Positions 57,995 to 64,000 of a DNA stretch of 64,000 nucleotides are shown here, in pieces. Source of the DNA: a virus; the IMG/VR virus record IMGVR_UViG_3300047299_000067, positions 1-64,000 of that record, one strand, 5' to 3'. Below the pieces are notes generated by a model. The model ran no database searches. It was not told the origin of the DNA and worked only from the letters and a program-made list of their open reading frames with translations. The translations under genes were made by a program, and so were the position numbers. Within the stretch, counting starts at the first letter, position 1; every line of letters starts with the position of its first letter.

Positions 57995-58221
57995 TCTTCA
58001 ACTCCGAAATGTTTCTTAACCTGTTTACACGCAACATATAGCACATCTTCTGGATCTGGTCCTTCCAACTCAGTCATGTCAGCATTAGCCGCAATATTCA
58101 AACATTCCCGTACAATCAACTCGGCGAACTTTTCTACATCAAAACCAAGGGATCTCATAGCTGCCTTGTTTATCATGTCATAGCCAGCAACCTTTGCCAA
58201 TGTTTCAATTCGTTCGTTCAT
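57991..58221 (-). CDS. FGVEE-family small protein, copy C
   Basis: A 76-residue family member: MNERIETLAKVAGYDMINKA, EKFAELIVRECLNIAANADM, and the C-terminus ACKQVKKHFGVEE. This is the clearest copy, and it keeps the full IVREC...KKHFGVEE pattern. The last codons gga gtt gaa gaa tga form the Shine-Dalgarno and start of the next gene. Confidence 0.68.
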   Translation of the reverse strand: MNERIETLAKVAGYDMINKAAMRSLGFDVEKFAELIVRECLNIAANADMTELEGPDPEDVLYVACKQVKKHFGVEE

Positions 58222-58397
58222 ACTGATTCCTCAAAACTTTCCAAATCACAACCTTTAACTTCACACCACACTTTAGTGGGATTTTCCACCAAAGCAAACT
58301 GATGCCAGTAACCGTTCCCGCTGAGATTGTCACCCAGATAGATCAAACGCTCGGGTTGACCTTTCCAATTATAACGACCACCAATAGTAAATTTCAT
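58218..58397 (-). CDS. Small hypothetical protein (59 aa)
   Basis: A 59-residue beta-rich protein: MKFTIGGRYNWKGQPERLIY, WHQFALVENPTKVWCEVKGC and an acidic tail. ATGA overlaps with the genes on both sides show it is translated. Resembles a small conserved myovirus protein of unknown role. Confidence 0.65.
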   Translation of the reverse strand: MKFTIGGRYNWKGQPERLIYLGDNLSGNGYWHQFALVENPTKVWCEVKGCDLESFEESV

Positions 58398-58600
58398 TCC
58401 AATTCTCCTGTTTGATCATTGACCCGACCAAGGTAGACAGCCTTCTTAGCAATGCCAACAAATTCAGCAATGGCGTTGAATTGTTTAACATATTTCTCTG
58501 CTTTTTTCTGCTTATCAAAGACCACAGGAACAACCCACTTCATAGTTGATTCACCGTTCGCCACGGGGTGGACTTGGACGATGTGTTTGTAGGTGGTCAT
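58394..58600 (-). CDS. Small hypothetical protein (68 aa)
   Basis: A 68-residue protein, MTTYKHIVQVHPVANGESTM, VVPVVFDKQKKAEKYVKQFN, then a VYLGRVND strand. Alpha/beta pattern like a small ferredoxin-fold domain. It lies one base after the previous stop and is coupled to the next gene by ATGA. Unknown role. Confidence 0.6.
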   Translation of the reverse strand: MTTYKHIVQVHPVANGESTMKWVVPVVFDKQKKAEKYVKQFNAIAEFVGIAKKAVYLGRVNDQTGELE

Positions 58601-58601
58601 T

Positions 58602-58757
58602 TTACGCTTTCGGTTCTACACTAGAAATCTTAACACCCGGAGTGATGTGATAGTTACGAGCAATGGATTTAGCTTGACGAACAGAGTCCGCAAACACGGT
58701 ACAGCCCAGACGCTCAGAACCATCTGCATCAGTGATATAAACTTTGTATTCTTTCAT
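58602..58757 (-). CDS. Small hypothetical protein (51 aa)
   Basis: A 51-residue protein starting MKEYKVYITDADGSERLGCT at ATG 58757; the longer frame to 58883 is rejected because another good small gene occupies that stretch. Has VFADSVRQAKSIARNYH and a short beta end. Alpha/beta, no known family. Confidence 0.58.
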   Translation of the reverse strand: MKEYKVYITDADGSERLGCTVFADSVRQAKSIARNYHITPGVKISSVEPKA

Positions 58758-58758
58758 T

Positions 58759-58923
58759 TCAGTTTTCTTCTGTGTAGATTTCGCAAATTTCGTAATGGTT
58801 GTCAGCAAAGTCCAAAGCTTCGTTCTCAGTATCAAAGCGACCAAGTTCCTGTCCGATCCAACGCTCCGGACCAGTGCCATCAATATCAGCGCCCCACTCT
58901 ACTTGATAAACTACGAATTTCAT
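58759..58923 (-). CDS. Small acidic hypothetical protein (54 aa)
   Basis: A 54-residue frame: MKFVVYQVEWGADIDGTGPE, then RWIGQELGRFDTENEALDFA and an acidic tail. Coupled by ATGA to the previous gene, and its stop is two bases before the next ATG. Its beta-alpha pattern (strand, loop, strand, helix) resembles its two neighbours, so these may be divergent duplicates. Confidence 0.6.
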   Translation of the reverse strand: MKFVVYQVEWGADIDGTGPERWIGQELGRFDTENEALDFADNHYEICEIYTEEN

Positions 58924-59102
58924 TGTGCGGCTTCCTTACGAGTTTTGAACGGGCCTGCGATTTTAGTGAAACCTTCTTGTGCGTGGTATTGAGCCAATGT
59001 CAAACGACCTTCGATTTGACTTGCATTTTCGGCCCAACGATGCACCGTCTCTGTGCCATCCTGTTTCTGAACCCGGTACCAAACAAAACGCAGATAGCTC
59101 AT
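58920..59102 (-). CDS. Small hypothetical protein (60 aa)
   Basis: A 60-residue protein beginning MSYLRFVWYRVQKQDGTETV at ATG 59102 with a strong gaggag site; an apparent 104-residue extension upstream is rejected because a separate small gene with its own ribosome site lies there. Contains GPFKTRKEAAQ at the end. Beta-alpha pattern as in the two genes downstream. Confidence 0.62.
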   Translation of the reverse strand: MSYLRFVWYRVQKQDGTETVHRWAENASQIEGRLTLAQYHAQEGFTKIAGPFKTRKEAAQ

Positions 59103-59119
59103 TTTAAGACTCCTCGCAG

Positions 59120-59263
59120 TTAAACATAGTTCCAGTTCAGCAAATCGTCTTGGACTTGCAGGAAGCCGGCAGTGTATCCTGCACCAACCCAAAACTTTAC
59201 AGAGCGATACGTGCGCCCATCTTGTCCTTGCCATTCATTGCTAACAACTTGGTTTTGGGGCAT
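59120..59263 (-). CDS. Small hypothetical protein (47 aa)
   Basis: A 47-residue frame: MPQNQVVSNEWQGQDGRTYR then SVKFWVGAGYTAGFLQVQ and a WNWNYV-like end. Aggagt ribosome site at good spacing, first gene behind the promoter at 59296-59324. Too short for a family assignment; possibly a small binding protein. Confidence 0.6.
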   Translation of the reverse strand: MPQNQVVSNEWQGQDGRTYRSVKFWVGAGYTAGFLQVQDDLLNWNYV

Positions 59264-59295
59264 TTCTAACTCCTGTTTTGCTTTGCTATGTATCA

Positions 59296-59324
59296 ATTAT
59301 AACATAGGTGCCAATTTGTGCCAA
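59296..59324 (-). promoter_or_regulatory. Early (sigma70-like) promoter
   Basis: Minus strand TTGGCA (59324-59319), 17-bp spacer, TATAAT (59301-59296). Drives the run of small genes from 59263 down to 57010. Confidence 0.82.
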
Positions 59325-59325
59325 T

Positions 59326-59547
59326 TTAGGAATTGTAGATACCAAAACCGCAAATAATCATAGCCACTAAATTCACAGCACCTTGCGGGTAGTTTTTAGT
59401 ACGAATTGCCCACGTTAAAAACAATGATCCGCCTGAAAAACCTAATACTAAATTAAGCGGAAACAAGTCTTTTCTAAACGACATGATTGCATACATAGAA
59501 AGTATACATATTGTCCCTGCCCATTGGATTATTTCGTTTGTTTTCAT
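59326..59547 (-). CDS. Small membrane protein, three spans
   Basis: A 73-residue hydrophobic protein: spans at about 8-22 (IIQWAGTICILSMYAIM), 33-48 (LVLGFSGGSLFLTWAI) and 57-71 (VNLVAMIICGFGIY), with Lys/Arg between spans. It resembles small phage and bacterial membrane proteins of unknown role that have repeated Trp-Gly-Thr spans. It probably sits in the host inner membrane. The start is one base past the previous stop. Confidence 0.62.
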   Translation of the reverse strand: MKTNEIIQWAGTICILSMYAIMSFRKDLFPLNLVLGFSGGSLFLTWAIRTKNYPQGAVNLVAMIICGFGIYNS

Positions 59548-59548
59548 A

Positions 59549-59809
59549 TTATTTTCCCAGTGCTGCTATTAGCAACAGCATTTCTAATTCTGTAATACTT
59601 TGATTTACATTTTCTAGCAGTTCGTTGTACTGCATAGTGGGTGCTCTCTTCATTCGCCGCGCATCTACTTCCATATTACCCAACTTCTTTACTTGGTTGT
59701 TAATGTTAGTAAGCACTCGATTAAGCCTGGGATCGGAAGAAGCGTCCTTACCGATTTTTCGTAATTGAGAACTTACATTTGACCAGTCGAGGCTTGATGT
59801 TATATGCAT
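59549..59809 (-). CDS. Small helical protein, probably from a leaderless mRNA
   Basis: An 86-residue helical, basic protein: MHITSSLDWSNVSSQLRKIG, NINNQVKKLGNMEVDARRM and a C-terminal helix with LLLIAALGK. The ATG lies six bases after the -10 box of the promoter at 59816-59844, so the transcript should begin at or next to the ATG, and there is no Shine-Dalgarno. The next in-frame Met would remove over half the protein. Confidence 0.55.
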   Translation of the reverse strand: MHITSSLDWSNVSSQLRKIGKDASSDPRLNRVLTNINNQVKKLGNMEVDARRMKRAPTMQYNELLENVNQSITELEMLLLIAALGK

Positions 59810-59815
59810 ACTGAT

Positions 59816-59844
59816 AGTATAACATCAAGCCTAATTTGTGCCAA
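59816..59844 (-). promoter_or_regulatory. Early (sigma70-like) promoter, close to ATG
   Basis: Minus strand TTGGCA (59844-59839), 17-bp spacer, TATACT (59821-59816). Predicted start coincides with the A of ATG 59809. Confidence 0.72.
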
Positions 59845-60156
59845 TTAAACGGGCAATCCGACTAGTGCTGCAACCATAATCATTTCAGGATCGCGGACTC
59901 CGATCCAATAAACTCTCGAACCATTTTGTTTTTTTGAATCACTCCAATGCACTGCCCACGCCGGTTGTTTTCGATGGTTGTTATTTTGATATTTCCACAT
60001 CCAATCTTGAGGACCATATCGATCCTTTAGAAATTGTTCGATAGACATAATATCTTTACTGTTATCACTGTAATTAGGAAAACGCCAAGCATGCGAAAAC
60101 TTAAGTTCGCGATATAGTTTATGCCTGCCGTTTAATTTTACTACTTTCTTACTCAT
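59845..60156 (-). CDS. Hypothetical protein, Trp-rich
   Basis: A 103-residue basic protein: MSKKVVKLNGRHKLYRELKF, FLKDRYGPQDWMWKYQNNNH, KQPAWAVHWSD and a hydrophobic C-terminus (PEMIMVAALVGLPV). Six tryptophans in 103 residues. Coupled to the previous gene by sequential stop and start. Not recognised. Confidence 0.58.
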   Translation of the reverse strand: MSKKVVKLNGRHKLYRELKFSHAWRFPNYSDNSKDIMSIEQFLKDRYGPQDWMWKYQNNNHRKQPAWAVHWSDSKKQNGSRVYWIGVRDPEMIMVAALVGLPV

Positions 60157-60351
60157 TTAACTTACTTTTTCGATAGTTGCACGCCAAAAGCATTCATAGC
60201 TTCCGCCTTCTTCCCAATGTTTTGCATACGCTTCTGCTTCTTCGCGGGTCGTAAAAAACTTAGTGTCATCGGGATCGACTCGTTGACCCCATCCTGCTTC
60301 GTATTCTGTGATAGACACTTTGTATACACTGCCCATTTTAACTTCTGCCAT
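60157..60351 (-). CDS. Small hypothetical protein (64 aa)
   Basis: A 64-residue protein starting MAEVKMGSVYKVSITEYEAG at ATG 60351 (gaggac site); the longer frame to 60411 overlaps a real gene and is rejected. Contains KFFTTREEAEAYAKHWEEGG. Its strand-strand-helix pattern is like the genes at 58759-59102. Confidence 0.6.
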   Translation of the reverse strand: MAEVKMGSVYKVSITEYEAGWGQRVDPDDTKFFTTREEAEAYAKHWEEGGSYECFWRATIEKVS

Positions 60352-60361
60352 TATTGTCCTC

Positions 60362-60556
60362 TCAATCTTCCGAAATAGGGTAGTCTTCAATTCGAACGCT
60401 ACAGTTGCCACGAGCCACCCTGTATGCTTTGTAATTTTCTGCCAACTCTTTGTCTAAGTAAGTGCGAACTAACTTATACTCGCGATGGTCTTGCCAATCG
60501 CTTGTGAAACCATGTGGTGTAGTGTCTACTACATATACCAAATATACTTTGGACAT
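60362..60556 (-). CDS. Small hypothetical protein (64 aa)
   Basis: A 64-residue protein: MSKVYLVYVVDTTPHGFTSD, REYKLVRTYLDKELAENYKA and an EDYPISED tail. Good aagga site; first gene behind the promoter at 60590-60618. Beta-alpha-beta pattern, no family recognised. Confidence 0.6.
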   Translation of the reverse strand: MSKVYLVYVVDTTPHGFTSDWQDHREYKLVRTYLDKELAENYKAYRVARGNCSVRIEDYPISED

Positions 60557-60589
60557 TTTTGGTTCCTTTCTGCTGGGTTGGTATAGTTA

Positions 60590-60618
60590 TAATAACATTT
60601 TGATATTTTTGTGTCAAT
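60590..60618 (-). promoter_or_regulatory. Early (sigma70-like) promoter
   Basis: Minus strand TTGACA (60618-60613), 17-bp spacer, TATTAT (60595-60590). The -35 box directly follows the U-tract of the terminator at 60619-60643. Confidence 0.75.
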
Positions 60619-60643
60619 AAAAAAGGCTACCTTGGTAGCCTTG
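60619..60643 (-). terminator. Intrinsic terminator
   Basis: Minus strand perfect inverted repeat AAGGCTACC / GGTAGCCTT (60624-60643) followed by a T run (60625-60620). It lies 19 bases after the stop of the exported protein gene at 60662 and ends the unit from 63932. Confidence 0.85.
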
Positions 60644-60661
60644 TAATGTAATACAAAAGTA

Positions 60662-60859
60662 TTACTTCTTTTCTTCTTTTGCGTCCTTTTTTATTTCTTT
60701 CTTTGCAGGCTTTTCTACCTTTGGCATAGCCTTTGGAGTAGCCGGCACACTGGCTGCACTTGCTGGCTTTTTAACTTCTTCTACTTTTTTAGTAGTGTCT
60801 GCGGCAAATGTTGCAGCGGCAAACATAGCGGCAACGATAAATGTAATAATCTTTTTCAT
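60662..60859 (-). CDS. Exported Lys/Ala/Pro-rich small protein
   Basis: A 65-residue protein with a signal peptide: MKKIITFIVAAMFAAATFAA (positive start, hydrophobic core, Ala-x-Ala cleavage near 18-20). The mature part is a Lys/Glu/Pro/Ala-rich, low-complexity chain, with paired KK, EVKKPAS, and VEKPAKKEIKKD, probably disordered in the periplasm. Similar short secreted proteins are common in Betaproteobacteria, so it may come from the host (inference). Good aaggat site. Followed by a terminator. Confidence 0.75.
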   Translation of the reverse strand: MKKIITFIVAAMFAAATFAADTTKKVEEVKKPASAASVPATPKAMPKVEKPAKKEIKKDAKEEKK

Positions 60860-60891
60860 AGTGTATCCTTTTATGCAATCTCTTGCTGTAA

Positions 60892-61623
60892 TTATTTAAC
60901 CTTGTTCAAGTTAATTCTTCGATATTCTTCTTGCCATATCGAATCTTCCATTTGTAGCAATCTCGCCATTTCTCTGCTGGTAATGTGTATTAGCAAGGCT
61001 CGACGAGGAAAGTTGGTGTTATTTGGCATAGTGCTATGAAGTGTACGAGGATGGTAAACTAATACATCTCCCACGGACATCTCCGGCTGCTCTACTCCTG
61101 CTAAAAATTCTTTATTATACTTTCCAGCATAACTATCTTTTACTACCCATCGTGTATTATGACTATTAGGTAGTAATCCGGTTCCTCCGTTTTCTTTCGT
61201 AAAGTTGCAAAGAGGAATAATACACTGCACGCCTAATAGCTCATCACGATCCCACCATTTATCAAACCTATACGGACTATCTATGTGAGGTTTAATAAAA
61301 TTATTTCCCGGCTCGTTAGTTATAATGTCTGCAATATAAGATGCAGGATCGTCAAACATACTGCCTAATAGTTCGATTAATTGTTGTGTTATTGCTTGCA
61401 CTTCTGGCCAGGCGCTCAATTCCTGGCTCCACCAAATGCCCAAGTCTTGGCACTCGTGTACTCGATCGGCAGGATAATATTTATAGTCCATGCCATGAGC
61501 ACGATGCGGGACTAATAAATCTTCTTTCAAGTTTAATTTAGAAATGCTTGTAGTTGATATTACAGAATTGAATACTGTATATCCTTGATTTGTAAATAAA
61601 TCTATTAGTCTTTGTTTGCCCAT
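60892..61623 (-). CDS. PhyH-type 2-oxoglutarate/Fe(II) dioxygenase
   Basis: A 243-residue phytanoyl-CoA dioxygenase-family protein. HxD iron ligands are in KPHIDSPYRF (H113, D115), the distal His in YHPRTLHSTMPN (H196), and the 2-oxoglutarate Arg likely in FPRRALLIH (207/208). GGTGLLPNSH is the typical core loop. Cytoplasmic, no signal. These enzymes hydroxylate small molecules, protein side chains or natural products. The start overlaps the upstream gene by 19 bases. It lies in the early arm, not next to the sugar locus. Confidence 0.78.
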   Translation of the reverse strand: MGKQRLIDLFTNQGYTVFNSVISTTSISKLNLKEDLLVPHRAHGMDYKYYPADRVHECQDLGIWWSQELSAWPEVQAITQQLIELLGSMFDDPASYIADIITNEPGNNFIKPHIDSPYRFDKWWDRDELLGVQCIIPLCNFTKENGGTGLLPNSHNTRWVVKDSYAGKYNKEFLAGVEQPEMSVGDVLVYHPRTLHSTMPNNTNFPRRALLIHITSREMARLLQMEDSIWQEEYRRINLNKVK

Positions 61624-61940
61624 AAATTGATATCACCTTGATATAAACTAAATTCAAACGCATCCATTTCACTAAACAGAACTAGCTTTTTCTTACTCAA
61701 ATAATAAGGCCATTCCATTTTACTATCTAACATTAATAATGTTTTGTTCGCTACAACATAATTGTCGGGTAGTTTTATGGCATAACTTTTCCATAAAAAA
61801 CTAGCCAAATCGAAACCTAAGCCAGTAAAACGAGTGCCTTTTGCGTTTTTGTATATACCAAAAAATGTCAAAGGTTTATCAACACTTGTTTGTATAGCGT
61901 TGAAAACTTTTTTACTTATTTGTTCTTTTGTTAAGGTCAT
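61605..61940 (-). CDS. Hypothetical protein
   Basis: A 111-residue alpha/beta protein: MTLTKEQISKKVFNAIQTSV, TFFGIYKNAKGTRFTGLGFD, SFLWKSYAIKLPDNYVVANK and an acidic end. It looks like a small beta-sandwich or binding domain. It overlaps both neighbours (29 bases with the gene before). Not recognised. Confidence 0.58.
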   Translation of the reverse strand: MTLTKEQISKKVFNAIQTSVDKPLTFFGIYKNAKGTRFTGLGFDLASFLWKSYAIKLPDNYVVANKTLLMLDSKMEWPYYLSKKKLVLFSEMDAFEFSLYQGDINLWANKD

Positions 61941-62229
61941 GTTCGTTGACCGCTTGTCCTTGGCGCATTTCCACTACAGAAAAGTCTGCGCATTTAAACA
62001 ACTTGTTTAACTTTTCCATAAGATTAAAGGCGTGCCCTGGATTACTAAAAGAGACTTTTTTGTATTTTGGACCTGGGTAATCTTGTAAGCTATTTAAATG
62101 AGTGCGAAGGTTAAAAGGTTTACCTTGATAAAAAACTGCATAGATGGCATCAGCTTCTAGGATTTCTTCGCTTTTGAATGTTCCTGGATCTACATGAGTT
62201 AAAAGTATAGTTGGTTTTGGTCTTGCCAC
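61912..62229 (-). CDS. Conserved phage hypothetical protein
   Basis: A 105-residue basic protein with a GTG start (62229) and aggag site eight bases before it. Starts MARPKPTILLTHVDPGTFKS; then ADAIYAVFYQGKPFNLRTHL, YPGPKYKKVSFSNPGHAFNL. This is a well-conserved small protein of T4-like cyanophages and relatives as I recall it, function unknown. A GATAAATA late-type box stands 19 bases upstream. Confidence 0.68.
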   Translation of the reverse strand: MARPKPTILLTHVDPGTFKSEEILEADAIYAVFYQGKPFNLRTHLNSLQDYPGPKYKKVSFSNPGHAFNLMEKLNKLFKCADFSVVEMRQGQAVNEHDLNKRTNK

Positions 62230-62247
62230 GTTTGCTTCTCCTACTTG

Positions 62248-62255
62248 TATTTATC
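62248..62255 (-). promoter_or_regulatory. Candidate late promoter, GATAAATA variant
   Basis: Minus strand GATAAATA, one base from TATAAATA, 19 bases before GTG 62229. The same variant occurs at 12509 before a fibre gene. It could give late expression of the genes at 62229 and beyond. Confidence 0.45.
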
Positions 62256-62276
62256 CAAGAAGCATGCTATGACAAT

Positions 62277-62744
62277 TTAATCGTCTTCGTAGTCGACTAC
62301 TTTCTGTTGTCCCAAAACTACTCTCAGGTCCATTTTAGTCTTATACGGGCCTACATAAGTATTGGTTTTTACAGTAGATAACCGGGGGCACAAGCTGCAA
62401 ACCCAACCATTTTTAAACTTTAAACCATACCAGCCTGCTACGTGAGTACTTTTACTTGCGGCTTTTTTAGTAAATGTCGGGAACCCGTCTTGTTCCATAA
62501 CGTTATAAACTTCCTCTTGATCTGTAGGATATCCCATAACTTCTAAATGGCCGCCATGCATAAAATCTCTACGAATAAACTCAATACCTAAAGTCTTTAA
62601 CTCTTTATCGTCGTGTGCTACATAGTCTTTGCGGTTTAAATTAATAACATAATTATCATCCTTAAAGTTCATCATACCTACACGCTTGGCATTTTCTTCT
62701 AAAATCCAAAACTTATCTTTAATAACACTTTTTGCTAAAATCAT
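62277..62744 (-). CDS. Hypothetical protein downstream of 5'-exonuclease
   Basis: A 155-residue protein starting MILAKSVIKDKFWILEENAK at ATG 62744 (ggagc site, ATGA overlap with the exonuclease stop); the longer frame to 62810 is rejected. Features: RVGMMNFKDDNYVINLNRKD, HGGHLEVMGYPTDQEEVYNV, and WVCSLCPRLSTVKTNTYVGP, where CSLC could be half of a metal site. Translational coupling to a replication nuclease hints at a nucleic-acid role. Not otherwise recognised. Confidence 0.6.
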   Translation of the reverse strand: MILAKSVIKDKFWILEENAKRVGMMNFKDDNYVINLNRKDYVAHDDKELKTLGIEFIRRDFMHGGHLEVMGYPTDQEEVYNVMEQDGFPTFTKKAASKSTHVAGWYGLKFKNGWVCSLCPRLSTVKTNTYVGPYKTKMDLRVVLGQQKVVDYEDD

Positions 62745-63730
62745 TTGTACGATGCTCCTAAGTAATCGCCGTGTTCGGTCATTTGATCGGCGATCTTGAC
62801 CAAGTTCCACTTGCTACAGAACTTAACGAAATGCAATCCTACTTGCGGTACTCGGGATTTATTTCTCGCAGTATCAATAACTTCGTCTAATGCTAATTTA
62901 ATATCATCCGGTTGTTCTGTCAAGTCGATTAATTTCTTGTTATGCAAATATCTATCACGCACACGATGTTCGACGCCATTATGGTCTACCCAACGTTGCA
63001 ACATGAGATTGTTCCAAGAATAGCCCTTATTATCTTTATCGGCAAATGCTTCGCGTAAGCCGACTTTATTCTTTGTACCTTTTTCACGCACACCTGGATA
63101 TGCACTAAAGATGTTATCGGACGTATCGCCTCGCATGCATTTCTCAAATAGCAACCAATTTGGATCGGGTGCAGGGTGAGGTTCTTTAGTTTTCTTATCT
63201 ACAGTACGTTTACCTTTTTCATCGAAGATACCGTCGATAGTAATAAGATGTTTAGTGATGCCGTTAAACTGTCTCACGTTAGGTGCAAGTAATTGGTAAA
63301 AGTCTCCGTCGCTACTTACAATAACATGTTGGTCAGTTGGATGTGTTTGAATCCAACGTGCAATGAAATCGTCGGCTTCGCAACGTTCGTGTCGCAATAC
63401 TGTGCAATTTGATTTAGCATCGAGAAAGGATTTAAGCTCATCAAACGCAGCCCAAAACATTTTATCTTCTTCTGCTTCTTGTGGATTTAATGCAGCACGA
63501 GCCGCAGCTCGATTTGCCTTATAAGTTGTATCAAAATCCTTACGCCAGCTACGACCTTCGAGTGCGAAGATAACATGCGAACCTTTAAAGTCTTTCCATA
63601 CTTTATTGATACTGTTAAACATAATGTGATATGACATACCAACTTTTGTTTCAGCATCCTCACCTCGAACTACATGCCTCGCTCTAAAAAACATATTAGA
63701 CGCGTCGACCAAAATATATGTATTACTCAT
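62741..63730 (-). CDS. rnh: 5'-3' exonuclease, T4 RNase H family
   Basis: A 329-residue FEN-type nuclease that removes RNA primers and 5' flaps during lagging-strand synthesis. Landmarks: YILVDASNMFFRARH (first Asp), HVIFALEGRSWRKDFDTTYK, ERCEADDFIARW (acidic metal-binding cluster), VIVSSDGDFYQLL, and MRGDTSDNIFSAYPGV (helix-hairpin-helix and final Asp pair). Length is close to T4 RNase H (305). All metal-ligand positions appear intact. Stop overlaps the next gene and start overlaps the previous one by 8 bases. Confidence 0.88.
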   Translation of the reverse strand: MSNTYILVDASNMFFRARHVVRGEDAETKVGMSYHIMFNSINKVWKDFKGSHVIFALEGRSWRKDFDTTYKANRAAARAALNPQEAEEDKMFWAAFDELKSFLDAKSNCTVLRHERCEADDFIARWIQTHPTDQHVIVSSDGDFYQLLAPNVRQFNGITKHLITIDGIFDEKGKRTVDKKTKEPHPAPDPNWLLFEKCMRGDTSDNIFSAYPGVREKGTKNKVGLREAFADKDNKGYSWNNLMLQRWVDHNGVEHRVRDRYLHNKKLIDLTEQPDDIKLALDEVIDTARNKSRVPQVGLHFVKFCSKWNLVKIADQMTEHGDYLGASYK

Positions 63731-63932
63731 TGTAATATGACTCTATTAATTTACTATCAATTTGTTCGCGAAATGCAATATTAAATTCTTGCATCAACTG
63801 CATAAATTCTGCATACTCGCGAACCCCCAAGAGCATTTCGCTCCATACATCTTCTTGGCTTTTTTTCATAGAAACAAGTATATGCTCGTTGCCTACGAAA
63901 TTTACCTTAAAGTTCCAGTTAAGTTTAGACAT
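63723..63932 (-). CDS. Small hypothetical protein, probably from a leaderless mRNA
   Basis: A 69-residue protein: MSKLNWNFKVNFVGNEHILV, then KKSQEDVWSEMLLGVREYAE and a helical end. ATG 63932 lies five bases after the -10 box at 63938-63943, so the message would begin at the ATG; no Shine-Dalgarno is visible. A later Met (63869) is possible but would remove the beta-rich start. Coupled to the exonuclease gene. Confidence 0.55.
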   Translation of the reverse strand: MSKLNWNFKVNFVGNEHILVSMKKSQEDVWSEMLLGVREYAEFMQLMQEFNIAFREQIDSKLIESYYNE

Positions 63933-63937
63933 ACGTT

Positions 63938-63966
63938 ATTATATGCTCAACTTTGATTCTTGTCAA
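63938..63966 (-). promoter_or_regulatory. Early (sigma70-like) promoter, close to ATG
   Basis: Minus strand TTGACA (63966-63961), 17-bp spacer, TATAAT (63943-63938). Both hexamers perfect. Drives 63932 down to the terminator at 60619. Confidence 0.88.
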
Positions 63967-64000
63967 TAGATTTTTTGGTACGTTTTTTTGGTAAAATATC

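Noticed and set aside
58593-59123. Plus-strand frame of 176 codons opposite small genes
   Set aside because: Four small minus-strand genes with ATGA couplings occupy the same DNA and explain it better.
59103-59234. N-terminal extension of the gene at 58920-59102
   Set aside because: A separate 47-residue gene with its own ribosome site covers this stretch in another frame.
61479-61486. TATTTATA (minus strand TATAAATA) inside the PhyH gene
   Set aside because: It lies within codons for a KYYP stretch mid-gene with no gene start nearby; chance match in AT-rich DNA.

Overview
The window looks like part of a large T4-like (Straboviridae/Kyanoviridae-type) contractile-tailed bacteriophage with an AT-rich genome. 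The evidence is a gp6-type baseplate wedge gene followed by a giant wedge-like gene and tail fibre genes, T4-type late promoters (TATAAATA), a T4 RNase H-family 5'-3' exonuclease, a phage thymidylate synthase, and many small tightly overlapping early genes. Many of the small proteins resemble conserved hypotheticals that I associate with cyanophages, pelagiphages and freshwater myoviruses. The host cannot be fixed from sequence; a Lys/Ala-rich exported protein (60662-60859) is vaguely betaproteobacterial in style. I saw no rRNA, tRNA, insertion sequence or CRISPR array. No stretch over 300 bases is without a gene once small genes are included.

Layout. (1) 1-14485, plus strand: late structural genes, namely a 5'-truncated gp6-like wedge protein, a 2826-residue wedge/structural protein, and three tail/fibre proteins, the last with YGYGSGG repeats. 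(2) 14501-49003, plus strand: about 34.5 kb of end-to-end overlapping genes behind one clear late promoter. They form a large glycoconjugate-like and radical-SAM locus: glycosyltransferase-like genes (four of them paralogues), four SGNH-type hydrolases/acyltransferases, a sugar cupin, a nucleotidyltransferase-kinase fusion, shikimate-dehydrogenase-like, GatZ/KbaZ-like and NodU-type carbamoyltransferase genes, a methyltransferase, eleven radical SAM proteins, two QueC-like PP-loop enzymes interleaved with them, a stand-alone Cys-rich domain, and an SDR-like protein. (3) 49004-63966, minus strand: early/middle genes, including thymidylate synthase, a VWA metallopeptidase and MoxR ATPase pair, about thirty small unknown proteins, a PhyH-type dioxygenase and the 5'-3' exonuclease. 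This arm carries a repeated sigma70-like promoter (TTGACA, 17-bp spacer, TATAAT) and two intrinsic terminators fused to the next promoter.

How it may work (inference). The early arm takes over nucleotide metabolism and host functions. The late arm makes the baseplate and fibres and, with them, a large set of sugar- and radical-chemistry enzymes that could build or modify a glycan or protein decoration, either on the virion (the locus directly follows the fibre genes) or on the host surface. The radical SAM/PP-loop/glycan combination is the most unusual content here. Its substrate is unknown.
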